A stretch of DNA of 64,000 nucleotides, taken from Aureibaculum flavum (GTDB lineage Bacteria; Bacteroidota; Bacteroidia; Flavobacteriales; Flavobacteriaceae). The position numbers were made by a program, and so were the translations under genes. Location of the stretch: assembly GCF_016406085.1 (NCBI RefSeq), contig NZ_JAEHFJ010000003.1:1-64000 (forward strand). The letters are read 5' to 3'. How positions within the stretch are numbered: position 1 is the first letter of the stretch; each line of letters starts with the position of its first letter. This document shows positions 1 to 7,681 of this stretch, piece by piece. Below the pieces are notes generated by a model, which saw nothing but the letters and a program-made list of their open reading frames with translations, was not told where the DNA came from and did not search any database.

Positions 1-170
1 ACTCACAACAACTTGAAAACGAGATCTAAGTCTCACAGAACTGAACGTGATTTAAAGTAGAAAAGAGAGAGGATTATCAATGTTGTCGAAGTCTGTAGCT
101 TCACCGTATATATTAACCTTAATTCTCTCTTTTATTCTTTCTGATTAAGTATCTAATTTAATGAATTACA
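1..170. other. Left-edge stretch without a confirmed gene
   Basis: No gene is supported here. Two short reading frames enter from the left edge: frame 1 stays open to a TAG at 58-60 (last residues RTERDLK), frame 3 to a TAA at 27-29. Either could be the tail of a gene outside the window. A 10 bp inverted repeat (AAAAGAGAGA at 61-70, its complement at 124-133) encloses about 53 bp and may be a terminator or only an AT-rich coincidence. Confidence 0.3.
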
Positions 171-300
171 AACTTAAGCCGTGTATAATTCATTGCTAGT
201 ACTTGCCTACTTGGAAATCCCTTCGGAATTTTCTCTGGTTCGTTTTAGTTTACTAATTTAGGTGCTGAAACACGCAACAAAGTAAAGAACAACGTTAGCT
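171..300 (+). repeat. attC-like repeat element, copy A
   Basis: This 130 bp non-coding element aligns with 984-1118. Shared blocks, in order, are AACTTAAG, GTGTATAATT, ATTGCT, a TACTYGGAAA stretch forming a small hairpin with a complementary GGAATTT/GGATTTCC, GTTCG, TTACTA, a CGCAA block and a terminal AAC-CGTT/ACGTT. Copy A ends GTTAGCT at 294-300, and copy B is preceded by its exact complement AGCTAAC at 980-986, bracketing the EndoU-like gene. The layout resembles integron attC sites and gene cassettes. No integrase is in view, so a recombination role is inferred only. Confidence 0.6.
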
Positions 301-318
301 ACAATTTTATAATTTCAT

Positions 319-981
319 TTGGACTATTACTATTACATCCTTAAAAATTCCTTTTCGACTGATAAACAAAGTCTAAAAACAGGTGTTATAATACATAAAG
401 TACCAACAACATACCCATTTGATTTTATTAATGGAAATGGTCCGTTTAAGGATTTGAAAGAATTAAAGAGAAAGTCGACAATTTATCGAAATCTTATTTT
501 AAGAAACCCTAAAAGAGCGGAACAAATTTGTGTGGAAAAAAATATGAGGGTCATTAAAGCTGTTGTACTAGCTAAAAAAGGTTTACGTGTTAATTTAGAT
601 TTTATTGAAATTATAGAGCATTGTACTAAAGGAAGAGTAAACAGGGGAAAGGTTTCTGGAATTCACTTCTATGACCCTAAAACAGTTAAAATATTAAATA
701 TTATTGATCAAAATCCATCCAACGGAATTTGGGAAGCCCAAATAGAATATTTTGATTCACGAACAAAAAAATGGATTAAAAAGGATACTTCAACTACATT
801 TTTCCCAAACGACTGGAGTTATCATCAATTATTTCATGAATGTTTATTTGCAGTCAATAATAAAATAAAGAAAAAGAATAGTAAGAACATCTATACATCA
901 AAAACTGAAAGCGGAATTGAGGTGGAAATAATATGTCTGAATGGAGCAATGAAGTCCATTTATCCTGTACTGAAACAGTAG
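319..981 (+). CDS. EndoU-type nuclease domain protein (putative toxin), cassette-borne
   Basis: A 220-residue protein with a TTG start, which is the first start downstream of repeat A; an internal start is possible. Residues 1-100 match nothing I recognise. Residues 101-220 look like the bacterial EndoU ribonuclease fold: two histidines 15 residues apart (H101, H116), a GIWEA strand at 136-140, the typical TTFFPNDWS block at 159-167, an SGIEVE strand near 198-203 and a YPV ending near 215. This domain usually sits at the C-terminus of polymorphic toxins; here it is a small stand-alone protein with no signal peptide or secretion domain. Its stop codon overlaps the AGCTAAC arm of the next repeat, as in gene cassettes. 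No immunity gene is recognised. Catalysis and toxicity are inferred. Confidence 0.6.
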   Translation: MDYYYYILKNSFSTDKQSLKTGVIIHKVPTTYPFDFINGNGPFKDLKELKRKSTIYRNLILRNPKRAEQICVEKNMRVIKAVVLAKKGLRVNLDFIEIIEHCTKGRVNRGKVSGIHFYDPKTVKILNIIDQNPSNGIWEAQIEYFDSRTKKWIKKDTSTTFFPNDWSYHQLFHECLFAVNNKIKKKNSKNIYTSKTESGIEVEIICLNGAMKSIYPVLKQ

Positions 982-1118
982 CTAACTTAAGAGGTGTATA
1001 ATTAATTGCTTGGGTCTGTGTGTACTCGGAAAATCCTACGGATTTCCCTAACGTTCGGTTTATTCTTACTAGATTATTTGCGAGACAATCGCAATCAACC
1101 ATACACAAACCGTTGCGT
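980..1118 (+). repeat. attC-like repeat element, copy B
   Basis: Second copy of the element at 171-300. It opens with AGCTAAC (980-986), overlapping the stop codon of the EndoU-like gene, and closes near GTTGCGT (1112-1118). Outer arms are imperfectly complementary (GTGTATAATT near 994-1003 against AACCATACAC near 1097-1106). A strong internal hairpin is GGAAAATCC-tac-GGATTTCC near 1028-1047. Size, imperfect end symmetry and position between unrelated small genes fit an attC-like cassette boundary. Confidence 0.6.
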
Positions 1119-1140
1119 ACAAGTTGAAAAACGAGAATAA

Positions 1141-1404
1141 TTGAGAAAAACGATTTACATAATTACTCTGACTTTACTAATAATCGGAATTCCATTATTT
1201 GAATTTATGGCTTTTAATTCAATGGTCAGTTTAAAATATGAAACACGTGAATTGACTGATTGTATTTCACTCGTTTCTGGAATTGATTTATGCAACGCAA
1301 TCAGAACTTTTCACATTTTAGCAATTCTTTGCGGACTGACAATTATCGGATTTTTAATTTATAGAAAGCGGATTTTAAAACAAAAAAATGACAAAGTTTT
1401 ATAG
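1141..1404 (+). CDS. Small two-helix membrane protein, unknown
   Basis: An 87-residue protein with a TTG start. It has two predicted membrane helices, about residues 4-25 and 54-75, separated by a short loop with two cysteines (near residues 41 and 51) and followed by a basic tail. I recognise no family. It follows attC-like copy B and overlaps the next gene by 17 bp, so the two were probably gained together. Position after an EndoU-like gene raises the idea of an immunity function, but a repeat element lies between them and nothing in the sequence shows it. Confidence 0.45.
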   Translation: MRKTIYIITLTLLIIGIPLFEFMAFNSMVSLKYETRELTDCISLVSGIDLCNAIRTFHILAILCGLTIIGFLIYRKRILKQKNDKVL

Positions 1405-1681
1405 CATATTTATTTGTCTCTTATTAATAGTTTATAGTTGTAGTATAGAAAATGAGCGAGAACAATACGCTAAAATAATAATTGAAAAAGTTGAACAATT
1501 TAAAACAGAACAAAATAGATTGCCGAAAAATGTTTCTGAAATTGGTCTGATTGAACTTGAAAACAGTAAAGCATTTTACGAGAAAAAAACAGACTCCACC
1601 TATATAGTATGGTTTGGTTTGAGTCTTGGAGAATCTAAAACTTATAATTCAACAACTAAAAAATGGACAAAAGGCGGATAA
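1388..1681 (+). CDS. Small lipoprotein, unknown
   Basis: A 97-residue protein with a lipoprotein signal peptide: hydrophobic residues 6-16 and a lipobox ending VYSC with the lipidated Cys at 18. The mature part is short, with one charged helix followed by an RLPKNVSEIGL stretch resembling the segment after the N-terminal helix of pilin/GspG-like proteins, and a terminal beta-rich part containing YIVWFGL. It overlaps the upstream membrane protein by 17 bp, which suggests co-translation. Function unknown. Confidence 0.55.
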   Translation: MTKFYSIFICLLLIVYSCSIENEREQYAKIIIEKVEQFKTEQNRLPKNVSEIGLIELENSKAFYEKKTDSTYIVWFGLSLGESKTYNSTTKKWTKGG

Positions 1682-1776
1682 TAGTAAGCCCTCGGCTCAT
1701 AAAGAACTAAGCCAAAACATAAATTATTCATATCTTTAAATCATCATCTATTAAAGCATTTCAAAAAATAAAACCT

Positions 1777-2451
1777 ATGAAAACACTTCTCACTATTTTA
1801 CTTTTAACCACTACAATTTGCTTTAGCCAAACCGGTTTTATAGAAATTGAAGTTAGAGATACCATTAAAATAAAACCCGAAAGTTTTGATTATCAAATTA
1901 GTGTAGACGAGTCAACATTGAGAGATTATAACAACACTGGGCCTTACGACCCAAGAATATCCAATGAAAAACTAAAATTAAAGTTGAAGGAATTAGAATC
2001 TTTTTTAAAAGAAAAGACTACTAATTTTACACCATTACAACATTCTACCTATGAAGTTAATAACACTTCCTATTTTGCAAAAAATGGATTTATGGTAACG
2101 TTTACCTCAGCAAAAGATTTGCAAAAATTCATGCACGAACTTAAAATACTAGATTATGTAAATGGAAATTTAGGAGAATTCCATTATACCAATGAAGAAA
2201 AATCAGAAGAAAGATTATTTAAAAAACTACTAGATAAAGCCGAAAAAAAGGCAATGACAATTGCCAAATTATCCAATTTAAAACTAGGTAAACTTATAGA
2301 GTTTAGTGAAGTTGCTGATGTTGATAATTTAACTTTTAATATGTTAGATATGTATACGGTTATGAAAGGCAATAAGAAATGGAACTCATCTAACAATGAA
2401 TTATATGGTCAAAGATCTAAAGCCATTATCGTAAAATTTTCAGCAAAATAA
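1777..2451 (+). CDS. SIMPL-like (DUF541) exported protein
   Basis: A 224-residue protein with a Sec signal peptide cleaved near residue 18 (CFSQ). The mature protein has the SIMPL/DUF541 layout: N-terminal strands beginning GFIEIEVRDTI, a central region with an amphipathic helix, and the helix-rich stretch at about 146-170 with the ALxxAxxKAxxIAKLSNLKLGKL pattern (here LLDKAEKKAMTIAKLSNLKL), ending in a strand AIIVKFSAK. The family is periplasmic or outer-membrane associated with no agreed biochemical role. Single gene, probably transcribed alone; a near-consensus TATCTTTA box lies about 45 bp upstream. Confidence 0.6.
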   Translation: MKTLLTILLLTTTICFSQTGFIEIEVRDTIKIKPESFDYQISVDESTLRDYNNTGPYDPRISNEKLKLKLKELESFLKEKTTNFTPLQHSTYEVNNTSYFAKNGFMVTFTSAKDLQKFMHELKILDYVNGNLGEFHYTNEEKSEERLFKKLLDKAEKKAMTIAKLSNLKLGKLIEFSEVADVDNLTFNMLDMYTVMKGNKKWNSSNNELYGQRSKAIIVKFSAK

Positions 2452-2491
2452 ATTAACAGCTCACACTAATAATTTTCTAAAAAAGTTAACG

Positions 2492-2499
2492 TAATTTTG
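2492..2499 (+). promoter_or_regulatory. Promoter -7 box of the HAD phosphatase gene
   Basis: TAATTTTG matches the Bacteroidota -7 consensus TAnnTTTG and lies 22 bp before the ATG at 2522. Confidence 0.5.
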
Positions 2500-2521
2500 A
2501 AGTTCACTAGATTTTTATAAC

Positions 2522-3169
2522 ATGAATTTTAAAGGCGTACTCTTTGATTTAGACGGCACATTGGTAAACTCATTAGAAGATATTGCCAATGCAATGAATA
2601 GTGTGTTGTCGCAGTGTAATTACCCTACACATACCTTAGTAGATTACAAGTCATTTACCGGAAAAGGAATTTTAAGTTTGGTAGAAGTCTCTCTACCCAA
2701 AACAGCTCAAAATAAAGAAACAATTGCTTCGTGTATGGAGCAATTTTTAACTTTTTACAGTGAAAATTGCACCGTTAACACAAAACCGTATGACGGTATT
2801 ATGGAGCTGCTTGACGAATTAAAATCGCGTCAATTAAAACTAGCCGTTTTTTCTAATAAAGCAGATGATTTTACTAAAAAAATAGTAGAGGCCTTATTGC
2901 CTGGTTATTTTAGTATCGTTGCAGGCTTAAAAATTGAAGCTCATAAAAAACCCAACCCGTTAGTGGCTCTACAAATTTGCGAGCAATTAAACATTAAACC
3001 TCAAGAAGCTATTTATGTGGGTGATACCAATGTAGATATGCAAACGGCTACAAATGCAGACCTGTATGGCGTTGGCGTACTTTGGGGCTTTAGAACCAAA
3101 GAAGAACTTATGGCCAGTGGAGCCAAACAAACACTAAACCATCCTTTAGATTTAATACAATCATTATAA
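2522..3169 (+). CDS. HAD-family phosphatase, phosphoglycolate phosphatase-like
   Basis: A 215-residue cytosolic hydrolase of the haloacid dehalogenase superfamily. Motif I is FDLDGT with nucleophile D9 and general acid D11; the cap domain spans about 16-85; motif II is FSNK with S111; the motif III lysine is in HKKPNP near 143; motif IV is GDTNVD with D168 and D172 binding magnesium. Length and cap type match the Gph/PGP group that removes phosphate from 2-phosphoglycolate or similar small phosphoesters; exact substrate cannot be read from sequence. It stops 1 bp before the aldo/keto reductase start, so the two are very probably co-transcribed. Confidence 0.85.
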   Translation: MNFKGVLFDLDGTLVNSLEDIANAMNSVLSQCNYPTHTLVDYKSFTGKGILSLVEVSLPKTAQNKETIASCMEQFLTFYSENCTVNTKPYDGIMELLDELKSRQLKLAVFSNKADDFTKKIVEALLPGYFSIVAGLKIEAHKKPNPLVALQICEQLNIKPQEAIYVGDTNVDMQTATNADLYGVGVLWGFRTKEELMASGAKQTLNHPLDLIQSL

Positions 3170-3170
3170 A

Positions 3171-4166
3171 ATGAACGACAGCATGAAAACCCGAACATTA
3201 GGTAACAACGGATTAAACATAAGTGAAATTGGACTAGGTACATGGCAGATTGGTGGCAACTGGGGAAAAGATTTTTCAACCCAAAAAGCCATGGACATTT
3301 TAATGACCGCCGTAGATAGTGGCGTTACTTTTTTTGATACTGCTGATGTCTATGGTGATGGTAAAAGCGAAGCTTTTATTGGCGAATTTTTAAAAAATAC
3401 GGATGCCAAAATTAAAGTGGCTACTAAATTTGGAAGAGGAGCAAACGTTTTTCCTGATAACTATACCAAAGAGGCCTTAAAAAAAGGAATTGAAGCCTCA
3501 TTAAGCAGACTTGGCGTAACTACATTAGACCTGTTGCAATTGCATTGCATACCCACCGCTGAATTAAAAAAAGGAGATGTATTTGATTGGCTCCGCGATT
3601 TTAAAAGTGAAGGACTTATTAAAAATTTTGGTGCTAGTATAGAATCTGTCGAAGAAGGATTACTCTGCTTAGAGCAAGAAGGCCTACAAGCCTTGCAGAT
3701 TATTTTTAATATCTATAGACAAAAACCAATTACTGCATTGTTTCCACAGGCTGAAGAAAAAGGCGTAGGTATTATTGTTAGACTGCCATTAGCCAGTGGT
3801 TTACTTACGGGTAAGTTTACCAAAGACACTAAATTTCATAAAGAAGATCATAGAAATTTTAATAAAGACGGTGCCGTTTTTAATGTTGGCGAAACCTTTG
3901 CAGGACTCCCTTTTGAAAAAGGTATAGAAATTACAGAAGCTCTAAAAGACTTTCTTCCTAAAGACATGACCATGGTACAAATGGCTCTACGTTGGATCTT
4001 AGACCACAAGGCGGTTTCAACAATTATTCCTGGAGCTAGCTCACCAACACAAGCAGAAAACAATGCGTATGTTTCCAGTTTAAATCCGTTACCAGAAGAA
4101 CTGCATGCCGCACTTACTGAATTTTACAATACGGAAATACACCAATACATTCGTGGTGTGTATTAG
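3171..4166 (+). CDS. Aldo/keto reductase
   Basis: A 331-residue NADPH-dependent oxidoreductase of the AKR TIM-barrel family. The catalytic tetrad is visible: D56 and Y61 in FFDTADVYG, K86 in VATKFG and H125 in LQLHC. The phosphate/adenosine-binding end is IIPGASSPTQAENN near 285-298. The group is close to the YajO/general-stress AKRs, reducing aldehydes or ketones; substrate unknown. Translation may start here or at the in-frame ATG at 3183, which gives a more usual MKTRTLGNNGL start. It follows the HAD phosphatase by 1 bp. Confidence 0.9.
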   Translation: MNDSMKTRTLGNNGLNISEIGLGTWQIGGNWGKDFSTQKAMDILMTAVDSGVTFFDTADVYGDGKSEAFIGEFLKNTDAKIKVATKFGRGANVFPDNYTKEALKKGIEASLSRLGVTTLDLLQLHCIPTAELKKGDVFDWLRDFKSEGLIKNFGASIESVEEGLLCLEQEGLQALQIIFNIYRQKPITALFPQAEEKGVGIIVRLPLASGLLTGKFTKDTKFHKEDHRNFNKDGAVFNVGETFAGLPFEKGIEITEALKDFLPKDMTMVQMALRWILDHKAVSTIIPGASSPTQAENNAYVSSLNPLPEELHAALTEFYNTEIHQYIRGVY

Positions 4167-4257
4167 CTTTTAACTAGCAATTAATTAAAAAAAGATACGG
4201 TGAATAGACCGTAAAATAATACTTAACTTGCCGTTATAATTGACCAACCCTTGTCAT

Positions 4258-5760
4258 ATGCGTATCAAAAAATTAAAATTCCCCACAGCACAAACCATTT
4301 TATTGTTAATTGCGGGTTTAGTTGCCCTACTCACTTGGGTGGTTCCTGCTGGTAAATTTGACAGCTTAACCTATGATGCTACTGCCAAAACCTTTACAAA
4401 AACCAGTTTAGAAACCACCACAGCATTACCCGCTACACAACAAACCTTAGACAATTTACAGATAAAAATACCCTTAGAAAAATTTACAAGCGGAGCCATT
4501 TATAAACCCATTGGCATCCCTAATACCTATCAAGAATTAGCATCTAAACCACAAGGTTTTGCCGCTTTTATGCAATCGCCCATAAAGGGAATAATAGCCG
4601 CAGCAGACATCATTTTCTTAGTCTTAATTATTGGCGGTCTAATCGGCATTATGAACCTTACCGGAGCTTTTGATGCTGGTATTGCTTGGCTAGCAAAAGC
4701 CTTAGAAGGAAGAGAATTTATTTTAATTATTCTAGTTACGTGTTTGGTCGCTGCTGGCGGAACCACTTTCGGATTGGCAGAAGAAACCATTGCGTTTTTC
4801 CCGATACTTATTCCCGTTTTTATTGCCGCAAAATATGATGCTATGGTCGGTTTGGCCTGTATCTTTTTAGGGTCTTCTATTGGTACCATGTGCTCTACGG
4901 TAAATCCGTTTTCAACAATAATTGCCTCTGATGCCGCGGGTATCAACTGGACCACTGGACTTAACGGTAGGTTTGTTATGCTTATGGTGGTGCTTGCCAT
5001 TAGCATTTGGTATATACTGCGTTATGCCAAGCGTGTAAAAAACGACCCTACAAAATCTATTATTTACGATCAGAAAGAACAAATAGAAGCCCTTTTTCAT
5101 ATCAAAGAAACCAATGCTAAACTTAAATTGACTACCAGATTACGCTTAATTTTATTGGTATTTATCCTAAGTTTTGTCATTATGATTGTGGGTGTTTCAA
5201 AATTAGATTGGTGGTTTGTAGAAATGACCACTACCTTTTTAGTAGGAGCAATAATTATTGGCTTTTTAGGAAAAATAAAGGAAGCTAACTTTGTAGAGGC
5301 CTTTTCTAAAGGAGCAGGAGAATTATTAGGAGTTGCTTTTATTATTGGTATTGCCAGAGGTGTTTCTGTACTTATGGACGATGGCTTAATTAGCGATACC
5401 ATGTTATATTATGCAAGCACATTTACCGAAGGTATGAACAAAGGTGTATTTGTAAATTCGATGCTTTATATTTATGGAGGCTTGTCCTTTTTTATTCCCT
5501 CTTCTTCTGGGATGGCGGTATTAACCATGCCGGTAATGTCTCCATTGGCTGATACCGTTGGCGTAGGTAGAGAAGTTATTGTAAACACCTATCAATACGG
5601 AATGGGTTTGTTTTATTTTATAAATCCTACAGGTTTAATTTTAGCCTCTTTAGCTATTGTAAAAATTGGTTATGACAAGTGGTTAAAATTTGTTTTGCCT
5701 TTGTTTATTACGCTTATTGTAGTAACGATGATCGCACTTACTATTTCTGTGTATTTATGA
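4258..5760 (+). CDS. YfcC/DcuC-family membrane carrier
   Basis: A 500-residue inner-membrane transporter with about 12 helices. It belongs to the YfcC family (PF03606, C4-dicarboxylate or arginine/ornithine type carriers): N-terminal KFPTAQTILLLI-GLVALLTWVVPAGKFD, a conserved GGTTFGLAEETIAFFPIL block near 170-187, and SSSGMAVLTMPVMSPLAD near 415-432. I use the ATG at 4258; an in-frame TTG at 4240 lies inside a TATAATTG promoter-like stretch and adds six non-family residues. The substrate (peptide-derived amino acids or dicarboxylates) cannot be assigned. It overlaps the following DUF3995 gene by ATGA. Confidence 0.85.
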   Translation: MRIKKLKFPTAQTILLLIAGLVALLTWVVPAGKFDSLTYDATAKTFTKTSLETTTALPATQQTLDNLQIKIPLEKFTSGAIYKPIGIPNTYQELASKPQGFAAFMQSPIKGIIAAADIIFLVLIIGGLIGIMNLTGAFDAGIAWLAKALEGREFILIILVTCLVAAGGTTFGLAEETIAFFPILIPVFIAAKYDAMVGLACIFLGSSIGTMCSTVNPFSTIIASDAAGINWTTGLNGRFVMLMVVLAISIWYILRYAKRVKNDPTKSIIYDQKEQIEALFHIKETNAKLKLTTRLRLILLVFILSFVIMIVGVSKLDWWFVEMTTTFLVGAIIIGFLGKIKEANFVEAFSKGAGELLGVAFIIGIARGVSVLMDDGLISDTMLYYASTFTEGMNKGVFVNSMLYIYGGLSFFIPSSSGMAVLTMPVMSPLADTVGVGREVIVNTYQYGMGLFYFINPTGLILASLAIVKIGYDKWLKFVLPLFITLIVVTMIALTISVYL

Positions 5761-6176
5761 TACTAACCCTGATTTTAAGTAGTGTATTTTTCATTTTAGC
5801 TCTTATTCATTTCAATTGGGTTGTGGGTGGTAGCTTCGGTTTTGCAGCTTCATTACCCACTACAGTAACTGGAGAACGTATGTTGAATCCCAAAAAAATG
5901 GACAGTGCTATTGTTGGATTGGGTTTAACCGCTTTTGGCTTGTTCTATTTAATAAAAGCCGACCTGATTGATATACCATTACCCTTATGGATTTTCACTG
6001 TTGGCTCGTGGCTTATTCCTGCTATTTTCCTAATACGTGCCATAGGCGAATTTAAATATGTCGGCTTTTTTAAACGCATAAAAACTACAGATTTTGCTAG
6101 ATTAGATTCCAAACTCTTTTCTCCTTTATGTTTGATTATTGCTGTTTTGGGTGTATTAATTCATGTTTTAAACTAG
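5757..6176 (+). CDS. DUF3995 membrane protein
   Basis: A 139-residue protein with four predicted membrane helices. The start is the ATG overlapping the carrier's stop codon (ATGA), giving MILTLILSS; this implies translational coupling with the transporter. The family signature is LIHFNWVVGG followed by a Pro-Thr-Thr turn (SLPTTVTGERMLNP). DUF3995 proteins have no known role. The last 24 codons and the following bases are partly duplicated at 6224-6327. Confidence 0.8.
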   Translation: MILTLILSSVFFILALIHFNWVVGGSFGFAASLPTTVTGERMLNPKKMDSAIVGLGLTAFGLFYLIKADLIDIPLPLWIFTVGSWLIPAIFLIRAIGEFKYVGFFKRIKTTDFARLDSKLFSPLCLIIAVLGVLIHVLN

Positions 6177-6327
6177 TTACTATAAACTTTTGTTGAGCTC
6201 CTCCCTTTGTATAAATACAGGTGGATTCCAAACTCTTTTCACTCATGTGTCTGATTATTGCCACTCCAGTTTCATTAATTGAAGTGTTCAACTAGTTACT
6301 ATAAACTTTTGTTGAGCTCCTCCCTTT
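6105..6327 (+). repeat. Tandem duplication of the DUF3995 gene tail
   Basis: The 104 bp at 6105-6208 (last part of the DUF3995 gene and bases after its stop) recur at 6224-6327. Both ends are identical, including GATTCCAAACTCTTTTC and AACTAGTTACTATAAAC, while the middle has diverged by many substitutions. A remnant of the palindromic CCTCCCTTT element separates the copies. The second copy is non-coding. Confidence 0.85.
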
Positions 6328-6381
6328 AGATAAAGGGAGGTGGATTCCGACTTTTTCAGTCGAAAGACGGAGGGTTTGAAA
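6319..6381 (+). repeat. 63 bp palindromic repeat, copy 1
   Basis: It starts with the hairpin CCTCCCTTT-agat-AAAGGGAGG, continues with TGGATTCCGAC, a second hairpin GACTTTTTCAGTC, and ends GACGGAGGGTTTGAAA. 61 of 63 bases match the copy at 6519-6581. Direct orientation, non-coding, typical of dispersed intergenic elements in Flavobacteriaceae. Confidence 0.85.
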
Positions 6382-6482
6382 AACCTAACCTTCAGGTTTT
6401 CTTACCGTTTTGGGGATTAGTCCTGACGAACTTTGATTTCAAACTCACCTTTCTCAGCCAACGCACCACCTGGCTCCTCGCT

Positions 6483-6507
6483 AATATTGGTCTACTAGAC
6501 CAATATT
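6483..6507. repeat. Perfect 12 bp inverted repeat in the 6.2-6.6 kb island
   Basis: AATATTGGTCTA and its exact complement are separated by a single C. It has no T-run after it, so it does not look like an intrinsic terminator. It lies between the two 63 bp repeats. The rest of the gene-free stretch 6177-6645 shows only these repeats and a short AAAACCT/AGGTTTT hairpin near 6380-6400. Confidence 0.75.
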
Positions 6508-6518
6508 GAACGCTCGGC

Positions 6519-6581
6519 CCTCCCTTTAGACAAAGGGAGGTGGATTCCGACTTTTTCAGTCGGAAGACGGAGGGTTTGAAA
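6519..6581 (+). repeat. 63 bp palindromic repeat, copy 2
   Basis: Second direct copy of the element at 6319-6381, differing at two positions: agaC for agaT in the first loop, and GTCGG for GTCGA in the second hairpin, where this copy forms the better stem. Confidence 0.85.
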
Positions 6582-6645
6582 CCTCAACATAAAATACCCA
6601 TAATTTGAAATTTTTGTAACTTAGGATATTCTAAAACCTACTACC

Positions 6646-7188
6646 ATGGAAAAAGCCTTACAAACAATGATTGATAATATGCCTGAGAAAACAGGTAAAT
6701 CTTTAGAAGAGTGGAAAAAAATATTAAAGTCTAAAGACTTTGCCAAACATGGAGAAGCGGTAAAGTATTTAAAAAGTGAACATCAGGTAACGCATGGTTT
6801 TGCAAACACCATTGTTACCCTTTCAAAAGAAAATAACGACACGGCAGATGATTTAGTTAGCAATCAATATAAAGGTAAAGAAGCCTTATTTCCAATCTTT
6901 GAAAAGTTAATTAACACCATAAGTACCTTTGGTAATGATATTACCATAACCCCAAAGAAAACCAGCGTAAGCCTTATTAGAAAAAAGCAATTTGCCTTGA
7001 TAAAACCAGCAACCAAAACCAGAATTGATTTAGGTTTAAAACTAATAGATGTACCAACAACTGACCGACTTGAAAACTCAGGGCCATTTGGAACCATGTG
7101 TACACACCGTGTACAATTAAATTCATCTGCTGAAGTTGACGAGCAGTTATTAGACTGGTTAAAGGAAGCTTATGAAAAAGCAGAGTAA
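6646..7188 (+). CDS. DUF4287/DUF5655 protein
   Basis: A 180-residue soluble protein. Residues 1-65 match DUF4287 (MIDNMPEKTGKSLEEWKKIL, then a helix ending VTHGFANTIV). Residues 75-178 match DUF5655, a YdhG-like fold with the KKTSVSLIRKKQFALIKP strand pair, RIDLGLKL near 125-132 and a C-terminal helix. Such fusions are common in environmental bacteria; no biochemical role is established. Monocistronic, immediately after the repeat island; a TAACTTAG box about 30 bp upstream is only a weak promoter match. Confidence 0.75.
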   Translation: MEKALQTMIDNMPEKTGKSLEEWKKILKSKDFAKHGEAVKYLKSEHQVTHGFANTIVTLSKENNDTADDLVSNQYKGKEALFPIFEKLINTISTFGNDITITPKKTSVSLIRKKQFALIKPATKTRIDLGLKLIDVPTTDRLENSGPFGTMCTHRVQLNSSAEVDEQLLDWLKEAYEKAE

Positions 7189-7459
7189 GAGGTAAATCAT
7201 TTAAAATTGTATTAAAAACAAAGCTAAAGTCCTAGTTTATAGCAATTTTAGGCCGTTTTTATTGTTTTTTAAAGGGTAAATTAATAAATTAGCACCTTAT
7301 ATAATCGCTAAACATGTTCTCCCCTAACTCCCCCACATATTCAATTGGACTACATTTTAATAAAAAATGTAATGGGTTTGCTTTTTTACCAAAAGCACAG
7401 CATGTTTTAAAACTACCTTATTTTATTTAAAACCAAGTAACCAACTAAATCAACCAAAA
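7189..7459. other. 271 bp intergenic stretch with a small hairpin
   Basis: No gene seen. It holds a fragment CTCCCCTAACTCCCCC near 7319-7334 that looks like half of the dispersed C-rich palindromic elements found elsewhere in the window, and a perfect 8 bp hairpin TACATTTT/AAAATGTA at 7351-7371 without a T-run. Confidence 0.4.
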
Positions 7460-7681
7460 ATGCCACACCCGCACTCCCACAGAAAGAAAAAGTTCATGGA
7501 CCATTACAGTAAACTAAGTGAACAAGATTATAAATTAGAGGTATTGTATTCTCAACAAATGACCCGTCAAAAACTTGAAAAAATACGGGCTAATTTAAGT
7601 ATCATTATTTGGACTATGGCCACCTTTATTGTAGTTGCTATAATCTGTACTTTTTTTGTAGTTTACCGAGCAGGACTATAG
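7460..7681 (+). CDS. Small single-helix membrane protein, unknown
   Basis: A 73-residue protein with a His/Lys-rich N-terminus (PHPHSHRKKK), a charged helical middle and one membrane helix at about 48-69. The charge pattern suggests an inside N-terminus. I recognise no family. Its last 19 bp overlap the end of the convergent brnQ gene. It could be a real small protein, as the ATG follows a purine-rich stretch. Confidence 0.5.
   Translation: MPHPHSHRKKKFMDHYSKLSEQDYKLEVLYSQQMTRQKLEKIRANLSIIIWTMATFIVVAIICTFFVVYRAGL

Noticed and set aside
854-1108. Minus-strand ORF of 84 codons across the EndoU gene end and repeat B
   Set aside because: It spans a structured repeat and overlaps a better supported gene on the other strand.
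4530-5006. 158-codon minus-strand ORF inside the YfcC-type carrier
   Set aside because: Antisense shadow of a conserved membrane protein; its translation is low-complexity hydrophobic with no start context.
5679-5756. Longer start for the DUF3995 gene
   Set aside because: The extra 26 residues overlap the carrier gene; the ATGA overlap at 5757 gives a start at the first membrane helix.
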